A DNA stretch of 23,568 nt from a virus. The notes beneath the pieces are model-generated. The model made no database searches and was not told the DNA's origin. It saw only the letters and a list, made by a program, of their open reading frames with translations. The position numbers and the translations under genes were made by a program. Below, piece by piece: positions 1 through 5,449 of this stretch; position 1 is the first letter of the stretch, and each line of letters opens with the position of its first letter. Where the stretch lies: the IMG/VR virus record IMGVR_UViG_3300020478_000071, positions 1 to 23,568 of that record. One strand, 5' to 3'.

Positions 1-152
1 GTTGCGTCCATACGTTGTTTCGGTGATTGAGGTCCGCCAGGAGTCCAGATTGGGTTAGCAGATACACTGCCGCCCCGCTCCATCTTAGCGTTTTTCCCTT
101 TCGCCCCATCAACGGTTTCAGTACCGTTGGTGTGGGAAACAAATTTAGCCAT
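1..152 (-). CDS. Start of gene downstream of TerL, probable portal protein (partial)
   Basis: An open frame starts at an ATG at 152 and runs leftward off the window, so only about the first 50 residues (beginning MAKFVSHTNG) are visible. An AGGAAGG ribosome site lies just upstream of the ATG. The visible part has no recognisable domain: it is polar and Gly-rich and includes an N-P-I-W-T-P-G-G-P stretch. The gene directly after the large terminase in tailed phages is usually the portal, and that position is the only reason for the guess. The start and the existence of a gene are well supported; the product is inference. Confidence 0.6.
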   Translation of the reverse strand, partial: MAKFVSHTNGTETVDGAKGKNAKMERGGSVSANPIWTPGGPQSPKQRMDA

Positions 153-190
153 TACAGCCCTTCCTGTGGAACATGCTCCTATTAGTTAGG

Positions 191-862
191 TTAATGTGTC
201 CCACGAATAGTATTCAAGCCTATTTGTAGCGGATCCGCCGTACTGTGACCAGGTAGCAGCCTAGCGAACCAGTCAACAGTCCAATAATCGTCAACTTCTG
301 GCGCATATTCAGGTTCATGTGCGAATTTACGCATCTGATTAGCTAACGCAAGAGCCATAACCCTATCATCGTAAGGAGATCCCGACATCGTGCCTCTGTC
401 GTTACGAACGAATGTTCGTAACTCTGCCAATGTGTGTTTATCCCTAATAATAAGCTCTTCGTTTCGTAATGCGGAACTCAAATCGTCAATCATTAACGGT
501 TTAGAAGTTCTTGTTGTTTTCCACCCGTATTCTTGACTAATTCTGTTATTCACGTTGTTTAACTGTCTGCGTCTAAACAAGTTCGGGTAACCAAGATGAC
601 GCAACTCTGTGATTGTCGTAAGCCCGTGGTTATTCGATTCAACACAACACAAAGCATTGCGATACCACAGCCCTAACGCCATTACTTCTTCAGCCAGCAA
701 ATCTGGGGCTATATGGCCATGCCAGATCGCTACTTGTTCTCCGCTACCCACATCCAATACTTGGATTACAGAGTAATCGCCATGACCAAGACCTTCCGCA
801 GTGTCTACCCCCATAACATAGGCAGACATGCTTTCTGGCGCTTGCCAAACTTCAACACTCAC
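191..862 (-). CDS. Terminase large subunit, C-terminal nuclease part
   Basis: This is the RNase H-fold nuclease half of a phage large terminase, which cuts concatemeric DNA during packaging. Visible acidic residues fit the catalytic triad: Asp20 in GVDTAEG, Glu75 in CVESNN and Asp165/166 in DDRVMALALA. It starts at a GTG (862) that overlaps the stop of the ATPase frame as GTGA, which favours coupled re-initiation. The start joins the two domains without visible loss: EFRPS is followed directly by SVEVWQAPE, just before the GVDTAEG strand. In most phages this is one polypeptide of roughly 450-600 residues. The split could be a real two-gene arrangement, a recent frameshift or a sequencing error. 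Confidence 0.9.
   Translation of the reverse strand: MSVEVWQAPESMSAYVMGVDTAEGLGHGDYSVIQVLDVGSGEQVAIWHGHIAPDLLAEEVMALGLWYRNALCCVESNNHGLTTITELRHLGYPNLFRRRQLNNVNNRISQEYGWKTTRTSKPLMIDDLSSALRNEELIIRDKHTLAELRTFVRNDRGTMSGSPYDDRVMALALANQMRKFAHEPEYAPEVDDYWTVDWFARLLPGHSTADPLQIGLNTIRGTH
405..418. promoter_or_regulatory. LexA-like palindrome inside the terminase nuclease gene
   Basis: CGAACGAATGTTCG fits the Gram-positive SOS-box pattern CGAAC-RNRY-GTTYG and is the core of a longer symmetric stretch with nine-base arms (GTTACGAAC and GTTCGTAAC, 401-422). It lies well inside coding sequence, so it may be chance. Confidence 0.3.
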
Positions 863-1746
863 GACGGCCTAAATTCTGCCGAACGACCATTAAGCCGCAT
901 GTACCCAACTTCCCCACGAATCACGTTGCGTTCCATCGCTTCCAGAATATCCAAATCAAATACAGGGTTACCTGACTTTACAAACGCTTCTTCTGGTGTA
1001 GTTGGATACTCCTGAGCAAGCTGCCACGGCAGCATTGACTCAATCTTCTCCTGATACCAAGAGTCCCCTCTATCTTCAGTCGCAGACCAAGGATAAAACA
1101 TGGGCTCAAACTTGTTTGACCCCGTAGTAGCCCCAACCCACAACTGATGATAGAAGTTACCTGAACCATTAGCAGTACTTAGGCCAATGATCCGCCCTCC
1201 CACGTCCGCCACGGGTTCAATGCTCGCCCATGCCTCTTCAGGGTTGGGGAGAAAGGCCCATTCGTCAACGACAATAAGTGTGGCCGATTCACCACGGGCA
1301 GGATCCGACGCCGACGGCATTGATGTAATCTGCGATCCGTTATCGAAACCCATTCGCTGTTGGTGTTCCACCAGGGACTTAGGTCCACGTTCTACCATCC
1401 ATTTCGGTAAGTGTTGGTATCCGTACTTACTTTTCCGAAGTAACAGTACGGATTCCCTCTCAGTTCGAGAGAGATCAATAATGTTCTGGTCTGGATGAAA
1501 AAAAGCCAACCAGAACTGGTGAGCCGCAACAAGCGTGCTCCACCCAATCTGTCGCGCTTTTAACGTAAGCGAATATCTATTTGCTGCCCAGTGGTCGATA
1601 GCTTCCTTCTGAGCTTCACGTAAAGCAAAAAGAATACGCCCGTGAGCAGGGTGAGCAATATGCCAATAGTTCTGTAAAAAATATCCCTCGTTCTTGACAC
1701 ACTTCCTCCATTCGGCTTCCTGCCGAAGTTCTGCTATTCTAGACAT
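859..1746 (-). CDS. Terminase large subunit, N-terminal ATPase part
   Basis: This is the packaging motor ATPase of a tailed phage. Visible motifs are a deviant Walker A, KARQIGWST (residues 63-71), a Walker B with catalytic Glu, LIVVDEW (157-163), and a coupling motif, GLSTAN (188-193). A PEEAF...SGNPVFD segment near the end is typical of the hinge to the nuclease. The ATG at 1746 is preferred over an in-frame TTG at 1758. The frame ends at TGA 859-861, where the nuclease frame starts one base back. The 295 residues are only the ATPase half. The start codon lies one base from the start codon of the opposite-strand oxygenase. Confidence 0.92.
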   Translation of the reverse strand: MSRIAELRQEAEWRKCVKNEGYFLQNYWHIAHPAHGRILFALREAQKEAIDHWAANRYSLTLKARQIGWSTLVAAHQFWLAFFHPDQNIIDLSRTERESVLLLRKSKYGYQHLPKWMVERGPKSLVEHQQRMGFDNGSQITSMPSASDPARGESATLIVVDEWAFLPNPEEAWASIEPVADVGGRIIGLSTANGSGNFYHQLWVGATTGSNKFEPMFYPWSATEDRGDSWYQEKIESMLPWQLAQEYPTTPEEAFVKSGNPVFDLDILEAMERNVIRGEVGYMRLNGRSAEFRPS

Positions 1747-1747
1747 T

Positions 1748-2356
1748 GTGCTTACCAATCATTACTGGTGGATCCCAGAGGCTTTAACCCCACAGCAATG
1801 CGACCAGATCGACCACGCTGCTGCGGAAATCCATGAGGTCGAAGGGATCCATTTCGGGGACGAAGGCGGACAACGAAACTCTCAAATATCTTGGATATAC
1901 GATGATTCCATAAGCGAGATAATTTGTGCTTGGATACGTCAAGCAAACAGAGAAGCAGGCTGGTACTACGACCTACAAATACCAGAAGCCGTACAATATA
2001 CTCGCTACCGCGAAGGCGGTCAATATGAATGGCATATCGACGGAAACCAAGATCAGCATGCCGCCCGTAAACTCGTCCAGTCAGCACCGAACCCCATTCC
2101 ATTAAACATCACCCCATTCCCAGAGTTTCAAGGAACTGTACGGAAACTTTCAGCAACAGTCAACCTGTCAAACCCCGAGGATTACAACGGAGGGGAACTC
2201 CAGCTTCGTTGCTACGACCAAATGCACATCTTCAACGAAGCCCCCAGAGGCTCTATGGTCGTATTCCCCAGCTTTATCGAACATCGAGTAACCCCAATCC
2301 AATCTGGAGAACGCAAAGCCGCTGTCGTCTGGTACAACGGCTACCCTTTACGCTAA
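1748..2356 (+). CDS. 2OG-Fe(II) oxygenase (PKHD/prolyl 4-hydroxylase-like)
   Basis: A 202-residue 2-oxoglutarate/Fe(II)-dependent dioxygenase. The iron facial triad is visible as His96-x-Asp98 in YEWHIDGNQD and the distal His179 in FIEHRVTPI. Arg189 in SGERKAAVVW fits the 2-oxoglutarate carboxylate ligand. The arrangement H-x-P-x-x-x-G-x-R near the C-terminus matches the PKHD hydroxylase group. The GTG at 1748 starts the conserved region; a longer frame would run deep into terminase. It is the only plus-strand gene among leftward late genes, starts 1 bp from the terminase start codon, and its stop overlaps the next leftward gene's stop. No good promoter or ribosome site is seen. The substrate is unknown. 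Confidence 0.85.
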   Translation: MLTNHYWWIPEALTPQQCDQIDHAAAEIHEVEGIHFGDEGGQRNSQISWIYDDSISEIICAWIRQANREAGWYYDLQIPEAVQYTRYREGGQYEWHIDGNQDQHAARKLVQSAPNPIPLNITPFPEFQGTVRKLSATVNLSNPEDYNGGELQLRCYDQMHIFNEAPRGSMVVFPSFIEHRVTPIQSGERKAAVVWYNGYPLR

Positions 2357-2637
2357 CAGCCCATATCTTTCCGCAATTTCTCCCACACAGACCACTGGCC
2401 TTCAGTCCAATTATGGTCAATCGTATTATACAACTGCGAACACTGAGGCCCATAACCAGGCACCAAATCAGTTCTAACTATAGGCGCAGGCTCAGACTTC
2501 TCATTACCAGGCCACAACATCATAAGACCAGATATACCAGCAATAAGAGCCACAACAGCAGCCGTAATAGCTTTAATGATCTTCTTGATGGACTCGGCCC
2601 AAACATCAGTTCGCTCAGCGACATCTTCTATTGACAT
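2353..2637 (-). CDS. Small membrane protein of late operon, unknown
   Basis: A 94-residue protein with one clear transmembrane segment at about residues 20-42 (a run of Ile, Ala, Val and Leu, IKAITAAVVALIAGISGLMM). A charged N-terminus and a polar C-terminal part with two Cys (PQCSQLY and the terminal GC) flank it. A GGGGGG purine run sits 4-5 bases before the ATG. It lies in the packed series between small and large terminase, and its stop codon overlaps the oxygenase stop by 4 bases. The hydrophobic profile alone does not make it a holin, and a better holin candidate exists at 17009-17203. Function unknown. Confidence 0.72.
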   Translation of the reverse strand: MSIEDVAERTDVWAESIKKIIKAITAAVVALIAGISGLMMLWPGNEKSEPAPIVRTDLVPGYGPQCSQLYNTIDHNWTEGQWSVWEKLRKDMGC

Positions 2638-2645
2638 AGACCCCC

Positions 2646-2930
2646 CTAACGCAGACGGGCTCTACCCCCAGCCCCCTGCCTAGCTCTGTTTCTCGATGTA
2701 CTCTCAGGACGCAAACTCCCGTCTTTGCCATGAGACATATCTTTCCCCCGTAAATCCACGCCCCGAGCCTTCGCTCGGCGGCGTGCAGTACTCAACTCCG
2801 ACCGTTTCTTCCTCTGAGCAGGCTGCTTACCAAACTTCGTATCATAAGCAGACTTCTTACGCCTAGCCTCAGGATTAGAACGATAATACTTAGCAGACTT
2901 CTTAGGATTCTTAACCCTAGGCGAAGCCAT
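2646..2930 (-). CDS. Small very basic conserved-type phage protein
   Basis: A 94-residue Lys/Arg-rich protein (begins MASPRVKNPKKSAKYYRSNP). The pattern K-S-A-x-Y-Y-R-x-N-P-E-A-R-x-K-K followed by a central DxSH-like G-K-D-M-S-H and an N-R-A-R tail recalls a small basic protein often found near terminase in environmental phage genomes; this is from memory, and its function is not known. The charge suggests nucleic-acid binding. The ATG at 2930 overlaps the previous gene's stop as TAATG, so it is preferred over an in-frame TTG at 2939. Confidence 0.75.
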   Translation of the reverse strand: MASPRVKNPKKSAKYYRSNPEARRKKSAYDTKFGKQPAQRKKRSELSTARRRAKARGVDLRGKDMSHGKDGSLRPESTSRNRARQGAGGRARLR

Positions 2931-3082
2931 TACTGACAACTTTCACAAATATCCACCTCATCCAACGAACACTCAATAGGCTCATCATCCAAAAACGGAT
3001 CAGTCAACAAATCAGGACGCTCCCCCATCTCCTCAAGCTGCATCCACATCCCATCATCATGCAAATCTTGACGATCACTCAT
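2930..3082 (-). CDS. Small acidic protein with C-terminal CxxC
   Basis: A 50-residue open frame that begins MSDRQDLHDDGMWM and ends in DICESCQ. It is strongly acidic, in contrast to the two very basic neighbours. It is joined to both: its ATG overlaps the upstream stop as ATGA, and its TAA overlaps the next ATG as TAATG. That coupling, not homology, is the evidence that it is a real gene. The terminal C-x-x-C could bind metal or be redox active, but one pair alone is weak evidence. Function not recognised. Confidence 0.65.
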   Translation of the reverse strand: MSDRQDLHDDGMWMQLEEMGERPDLLTDPFLDDEPIECSLDEVDICESCQ

Positions 3083-3189
3083 TTGCGGCGAGCATTCTTA
3101 ACAGGCTTACCAGTCCTCTTAGACGCACGCTTAGCAGCCGCACGCCCCTTAGCCGAATAAGAATAATGCTTATTGCCAACCTTAGGCAT
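3079..3189 (-). CDS. Tiny basic phage protein (36 aa)
   Basis: A 36-residue Lys/Arg/Ala-rich protein beginning MPKVGNKHYSYSAKGRAAAK. Short proteins that open M-P-K-V-G-x-K-H are common in phage genomes, but their job is not known to me. An AAGGAG site sits about 5-8 bases before the ATG. The start lies inside the end of the small terminase gene (8-base overlap) and the stop overlaps the next start as ATGA, so it is part of the same translational chain. Its composition suggests nucleic-acid or capsid-interior binding. Confidence 0.65.
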   Translation of the reverse strand: MPKVGNKHYSYSAKGRAAAKRASKRTGKPVKNARRK

Positions 3190-3613
3190 CCTCACTCCTT
3201 AACTCACCAACCAAACTCTCCAACTCCGCAGCCAACTCATCATCAGACAAACCAGAAGCCTCACGCTCATCCTCAACAAGCACACGACGCTTCGGAGTAA
3301 ACTTATCTATATACTGCAAATACAAAGTAGCAGCCTTCACATCGCCCTGAGCCGCCTGCTTATACAAAGCATCAACAACAGACTGTGTTCGCTCAGGGTG
3401 AACATTCAATTCTGCCGCCCTGCGGTCCCACTCACGGACAAAACGAGGATCCGATTTCCAACGCCTCAACGTGCGATCATTAACACCCCGATCCGAAGCC
3501 CACTCCTTCTGAGTAGCAGGCTCACGAACCTCCGACAACAACCAATCCAAAAACTCAGACCAGTCCGAAGGCATCACCTGTTCACCTGACTCGGGGTCAG
3601 TTTGCCACTTCAT
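3182..3613 (-). CDS. Terminase small subunit (HTH DNA-binding), probable
   Basis: A 143-residue protein (begins MKWQTDPESG). Residues about 34-58 (TQKEWASDRGVNDRTLRRW) read as a helix-turn-helix that would recognise the packaging site, followed by an alpha-helical region and an acidic tail (EDEREASGLSDDELAAELE). It is the first gene of the leftward late series that leads to the large terminase, the usual small-terminase place. The ATG at 3613 has an AGGAGG site 6-7 bases upstream. A longer frame to 3760 reads through a GC-rich hairpin and is rejected. A transcriptional regulator is the main alternative. Confidence 0.78.
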   Translation of the reverse strand: MKWQTDPESGEQVMPSDWSEFLDWLLSEVREPATQKEWASDRGVNDRTLRRWKSDPRFVREWDRRAAELNVHPERTQSVVDALYKQAAQGDVKAATLYLQYIDKFTPKRRVLVEDEREASGLSDDELAAELESLVGELRSEDA

Positions 3614-3679
3614 AACAGTCCTCCTACCAATAGACCTACAATGTCCCATTTTGGGACACCCCCAACTATATAGTAGAAA

Positions 3680-3722
3680 CGGCGGGGGGAGGAAACGCCC
3701 TAAGCGTTTCCTCCCCCCGCCG
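3680..3722. repeat. 19-bp perfect inverted repeat (strong hairpin)
   Basis: Arms 3680-3698 and 3704-3722 are exact reverse complements, with a 5-base loop (CCTAA). The arms are very GC-rich (CGGCGGGGGG followed by AGGAAACGC). On the minus strand it is followed by TTTCTAC, a poor U-tract, and on the plus strand by no T-run, so it is not a classical terminator in either direction. It lies 67 bp upstream of the small terminase start, inside the likely 5' leader of late mRNA. It could be a transcript-stabilising hairpin, an attenuator or part of a packaging site. Confidence 0.85.
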
Positions 3723-3847
3723 CCTCCCCTACAGTAACACATTGTAACCTTCAACTGCAAACAACAGTAGTAGATTACAGGCCGAAGGCCAGAATAAAAA
3801 ACTCCTCCTCACTCCAAATTGATATCTATACATGGTGCAGTGGGCGA

Positions 3848-3867
3848 GGGGGTACCCCCCTAGGGGT
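3848..3867. repeat. Overlapping GC-rich palindromes
   Basis: GGGGGTACCCCC (3848-3859) is a perfect 12-bp palindrome and overlaps a second symmetric stretch, ACCCCCCTAGGGGT (3854-3867). It lies upstream of the small terminase gene. GC-rich symmetric tracts next to terminase can mark cohesive ends, but nothing here shows that a cut is made. Confidence 0.6.
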
Positions 3868-3883
3868 GGGTATGGCCGACAGT

Positions 3884-3968
3884 GATAGGGTAGCTTAACT
3901 TTTGGTGTTAAGTTCCCCTATCTTTTGCTGTTAGGTGCGCTTAACTTCTGCTGTTAGGTGGACTTAAC
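3884..3968. repeat. Four 16-bp palindromic sites at exact 23-bp period
   Basis: Sites at 3884-3899 (GATAGGGTAGCTTAAC), 3907-3922 (GTTAAGTTCCCCTATC), 3930-3945 (GTTAGGTGCGCTTAAC) and 3953-3968 (GTTAGGTGGACTTAAC) start exactly 23 bp apart. The shared pattern is roughly GTTAGG-N4-CTTAAC; the first two copies are each degenerate in one half. Exact spacing of about two helical turns suits cooperative binding on one face of DNA, as in an operator array or replication iterons. Related sites recur at 5202-5241. Confidence 0.75.
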
Positions 3969-4081
3969 ATGGGAGGTGAGGTTCTGTTACTGCGGACAGT
4001 GCGGCTAGCCTCTCATACGTTGGAGGGCTTGCCTGTGTCGGGAGGTCTGGCATTCTTCACAGATAGTGAGAAGTAACGGGG

Positions 4082-4095
4082 CGAACGTTTGTTCG
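4082..4095. promoter_or_regulatory. LexA/SOS-like box
   Basis: CGAACGTTTGTTCG has the symmetric core CGAAC-N4-GTTCG recognised by Gram-positive and actinobacterial LexA proteins. It lies 49 bp upstream of the candidate early -35 element and 9 bp before the first GTGGAAATTCCAC copy. Its location in the main control region makes SOS control of early transcription plausible. The distance from the promoter means that another, unseen promoter may be the direct target. Confidence 0.55.
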
Positions 4096-4103
4096 TTCGT
4101 TCT

Positions 4104-4116
4104 GTGGAAATTCCAC
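4104..4116 (+). repeat. GTGGAAATTCCAC element, copy 1
   Basis: Exact copy, preceded by T and followed by GG. It is intergenic, 28 bp upstream of the candidate early -35 and 111 bp before the first early gene. Confidence 0.95.
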
Positions 4117-4143
4117 GGAATCGAAATTGGCCCCAAATATGTC

Positions 4144-4173
4144 TTGACGGTGAATACTTAGCGGGTGTACTGT
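4144..4173 (+). promoter_or_regulatory. Candidate early promoter P1
   Basis: TTGACG (4144-4149), an 18-bp spacer and TACTGT (4168-4173). The -35 is good and the -10 moderate. It would start a leader of about 45 bases before the gene at 4227, which has a CAGGGGAG ribosome site. It lies just downstream of the operator-rich block. Confidence 0.45.
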
Positions 4174-4226
4174 GTAGTTCAGAGAGGCAGACATAGGGTC
4201 AGCCTCCAAACAGGGGAGAATCCCAA

Positions 4227-4937
4227 ATGAATACCGACGCTTCAAACGTCAAACTTAATGCCAGTCAAATTGAGGGAATCGAGCAGTACGCAGCGGCAAG
4301 CACCGCGGCGGGTTCCAAATTTCAAACACTGCTCATCGAACTAGAGCCAGTCGTGAACGGATGGCTAGCCGAGGGCAAGAAAGCGACCGTCTACCGTGAC
4401 CGTCTCATCAAGCACATAGCAGCCCACGTAGACACGATGGACAGCCGTACTAACAAATTCGCTAACGTTCAGAACTGGCTCCAGACCAAGGCCTCTGAGG
4501 ATGTCTTGCGGATCGTCAACATGGCCGAGCGTCGCTCCGTCGTTCGCCCAGTGTTCGAACTGGCCGAAATGGATGTCGATCTCTGCGAGTACGAGTTCCT
4601 TGCACGTTGGGACAAGCTGGCCGCTGCTGCTGCTGCCCAGGACATCGACATGGCGGACGTACTCGTTGAGCACGTAGCGCCTAACGCCTCCAAGCTTGGG
4701 AAGTTCAATAAGACCACTCACAGTAAAGCGGTCAAGGCCATCACCCCAGAACCCGTGGAAATTCCACAGGCTGAGGATGTCGCAACCGAGGCCGATTGGG
4801 TGGTCGACCTAGGCAACGATTCAATCCGTAACGCTTGGCATGATTTCGAGGCCAAGGTATTTAGTGCGGACCTCAGTGATGATGATCGCACCTACTTGAT
4901 CGAAGGCATGGAGGCACTGGTTCAGCGCTTGAGCTAA
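4227..4937 (+). CDS. First early gene, unknown 236-aa protein
   Basis: A 236-residue protein with no domain that I recognise. It is Ala-rich and mostly helical in appearance, with an acidic C-terminal third and an A-A-A-A-A-A run near residue 130. A GGGGAG site lies 8-9 bases before the ATG. It is alone between promoter P1 and a strong terminator (4954-4990), so it forms a one-gene transcript next to the operator cluster. That is the usual place for a regulator or a replication/partition factor, but no helix-turn-helix is evident. An in-frame copy of the 13-bp element encodes V-E-I-P-Q at about residues 177-181. Confidence 0.82.
   Translation: MNTDASNVKLNASQIEGIEQYAAASTAAGSKFQTLLIELEPVVNGWLAEGKKATVYRDRLIKHIAAHVDTMDSRTNKFANVQNWLQTKASEDVLRIVNMAERRSVVRPVFELAEMDVDLCEYEFLARWDKLAAAAAAQDIDMADVLVEHVAPNASKLGKFNKTTHSKAVKAITPEPVEIPQAEDVATEADWVVDLGNDSIRNAWHDFEAKVFSADLSDDDRTYLIEGMEALVQRLS
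4755..4767 (+). repeat. GTGGAAATTCCAC element, copy 2
   Basis: Exact copy inside the gene at 4227-4937, in the V-E-I-P-Q frame, about 170 bases before that gene's stop. Flanks C and A. Confidence 0.95.
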
Positions 4938-4953
4938 CCCCTTCGAGGTCGAG

Positions 4954-4990
4954 GCCCCATCGCTTAGGCGGTGGGGCTTCTTCTTTTTTT
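4954..4990 (+). terminator. Rho-independent terminator after first early gene
   Basis: Stem GCCCCATCGC (4954-4963), loop TTAG, and GCGGTGGGGC (4968-4977) with one mismatch or wobble, followed by a T-rich tail TTCTTCTTTTTTT. It ends the transcript of the gene at 4227-4937, 17 bases after its stop. Confidence 0.9.
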
Positions 4991-5201
4991 GCGTCGATCA
5001 CTATCGGTGGTTCACTCTCAACTTTTTTTTCCTCGCTTCGCTCGGAAAAGAAAACGATTCTCGCCCTGCAAGCAGCCCGAGATCCCAGCCATAAGGACGC
5101 CGCTTTTATCGCCGCAACGAAGCGGCGGCGGCGTGATGATTCATCGTCGTCGCTGCGCTCCTAGACGAATCATCTTTTCACTGTCGGTTTGTTTGTTTGT
5201 T

Positions 5202-5241
5202 GTTAGGCTTGCCTAACATGAAGTTGTTAGGCTCACCTAAC
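5202..5241. repeat. Pair of GTTAGGC..CCTAAC palindromes
   Basis: GTTAGGCTTGCCTAAC (5202-5217, perfect palindrome) and GTTAGGCTCACCTAAC (5226-5241) start 24 bp apart. They share the outer GTTAGG/CYTAAC halves and 16-bp size with the array at 3884-3968, so one factor may bind both regions. The sequence also resembles DtxR/IdeR-type iron boxes (TTAGG...CCTAA), a possible host regulator; this is inference. The pair is about 130 bp upstream of promoter P2's -35. Confidence 0.75.
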
Positions 5242-5264
5242 ACGCCCCATTAGTCACGCCATCT

Positions 5265-5277
5265 GTGGAAATTCCAC
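5265..5277 (+). repeat. GTGGAAATTCCAC element, copy 3
   Basis: Exact copy with extended symmetry (CTGTGG...CCACAG). It is intergenic, between the GTTAGG palindromes and promoter P2. Confidence 0.95.
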
Positions 5278-5373
5278 AGAATTACCTTGTGCGTTTCACT
5301 ATGTGTAAGAGCGTTCGTGACGGGTGGTGCTGCGTTTGTGCCGTGGTGCGCTGGCTGTATTCTTTTACCTGCT

Positions 5374-5402
5374 TTGACAGATCTATTTTTTCATGGTAGA
5401 AT
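5374..5402 (+). promoter_or_regulatory. Strong sigma70-type promoter P2
   Basis: TTGACA (5374-5379), a 17-bp spacer and TAGAAT (5397-5402), close to the housekeeping consensus. It drives the small-gene operon starting at 5450, with element copy 3 upstream and copy 4 about 70 bp downstream. It shares the stretch CTTTGACAGAT with promoter P3 at 6726. Confidence 0.85.
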
Positions 5403-5449
5403 TGTAATTAGCGGATGGGGAAAGACCTCATCCTAGTTAGGGGAGAACA

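Larger units (their letters stand above)
3614..4226. other. Gene-free divergent control region
   Basis: Between the leftward small terminase and the first rightward early gene there is no convincing reading frame. It holds, in order: a 19-bp perfect hairpin (3680-3722), a GC-rich double palindrome (3848-3867), four 16-bp sites at 23-bp spacing (3884-3968), a LexA-like box (4082-4095), the first GTGGAAATTCCAC copy (4104-4116) and a promoter candidate (4144-4173). It is the natural place for early and late promoters, an operator array, and possibly the packaging site or an origin. No clear minus-strand late promoter was found. Confidence 0.7.
4938..5449. other. Gene-free regulatory region between early gene 1 and the small-gene operon
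   Basis: No credible gene is seen in this stretch. It begins with a terminator (4954-4990), then a region of imperfect inverted repeats (arms GCCGCTT at 5099-5105 and AAGCGGC at 5120-5126; arms near 5135-5145 and 5164-5174), two GTTAGG-type palindromes (5202-5241), element copy 3 (5265-5277) and a near-consensus promoter (5374-5402). An open frame at 4971-5216 has low-complexity Arg/Pro-rich content and starts in the terminator, so it is not called. Confidence 0.65.

Noticed and set aside
855-870. Programmed -1 frameshift joining the terminase halves
   Set aside because: The shift would have to occur within a few bases that contain no X-XXY-YYZ heptamer; GTGA re-initiation or an indel explains it better.
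1694-1740. Promoter for the oxygenase gene (TTGACA at 1694-1699)
   Set aside because: No -10-like hexamer lies at 16-18 bp; the nearest (TATTCT at 1735) is 35 bp away.
2353-2637. Membrane protein as the holin
   Set aside because: It is far from the endolysin; the 17009-17203 gene has better position and composition.
3614-3760. Upstream extension of the small terminase gene
   Set aside because: It would translate the 19-bp GC hairpin into Gly/Arg/Pro runs, while the ATG at 3613 has a clear AGGAGG site.
4971-5216. An 81-codon plus-strand frame after the first early terminator
   Set aside because: It begins in the terminator tail, has Arg/Pro-rich noise composition and no ribosome site.
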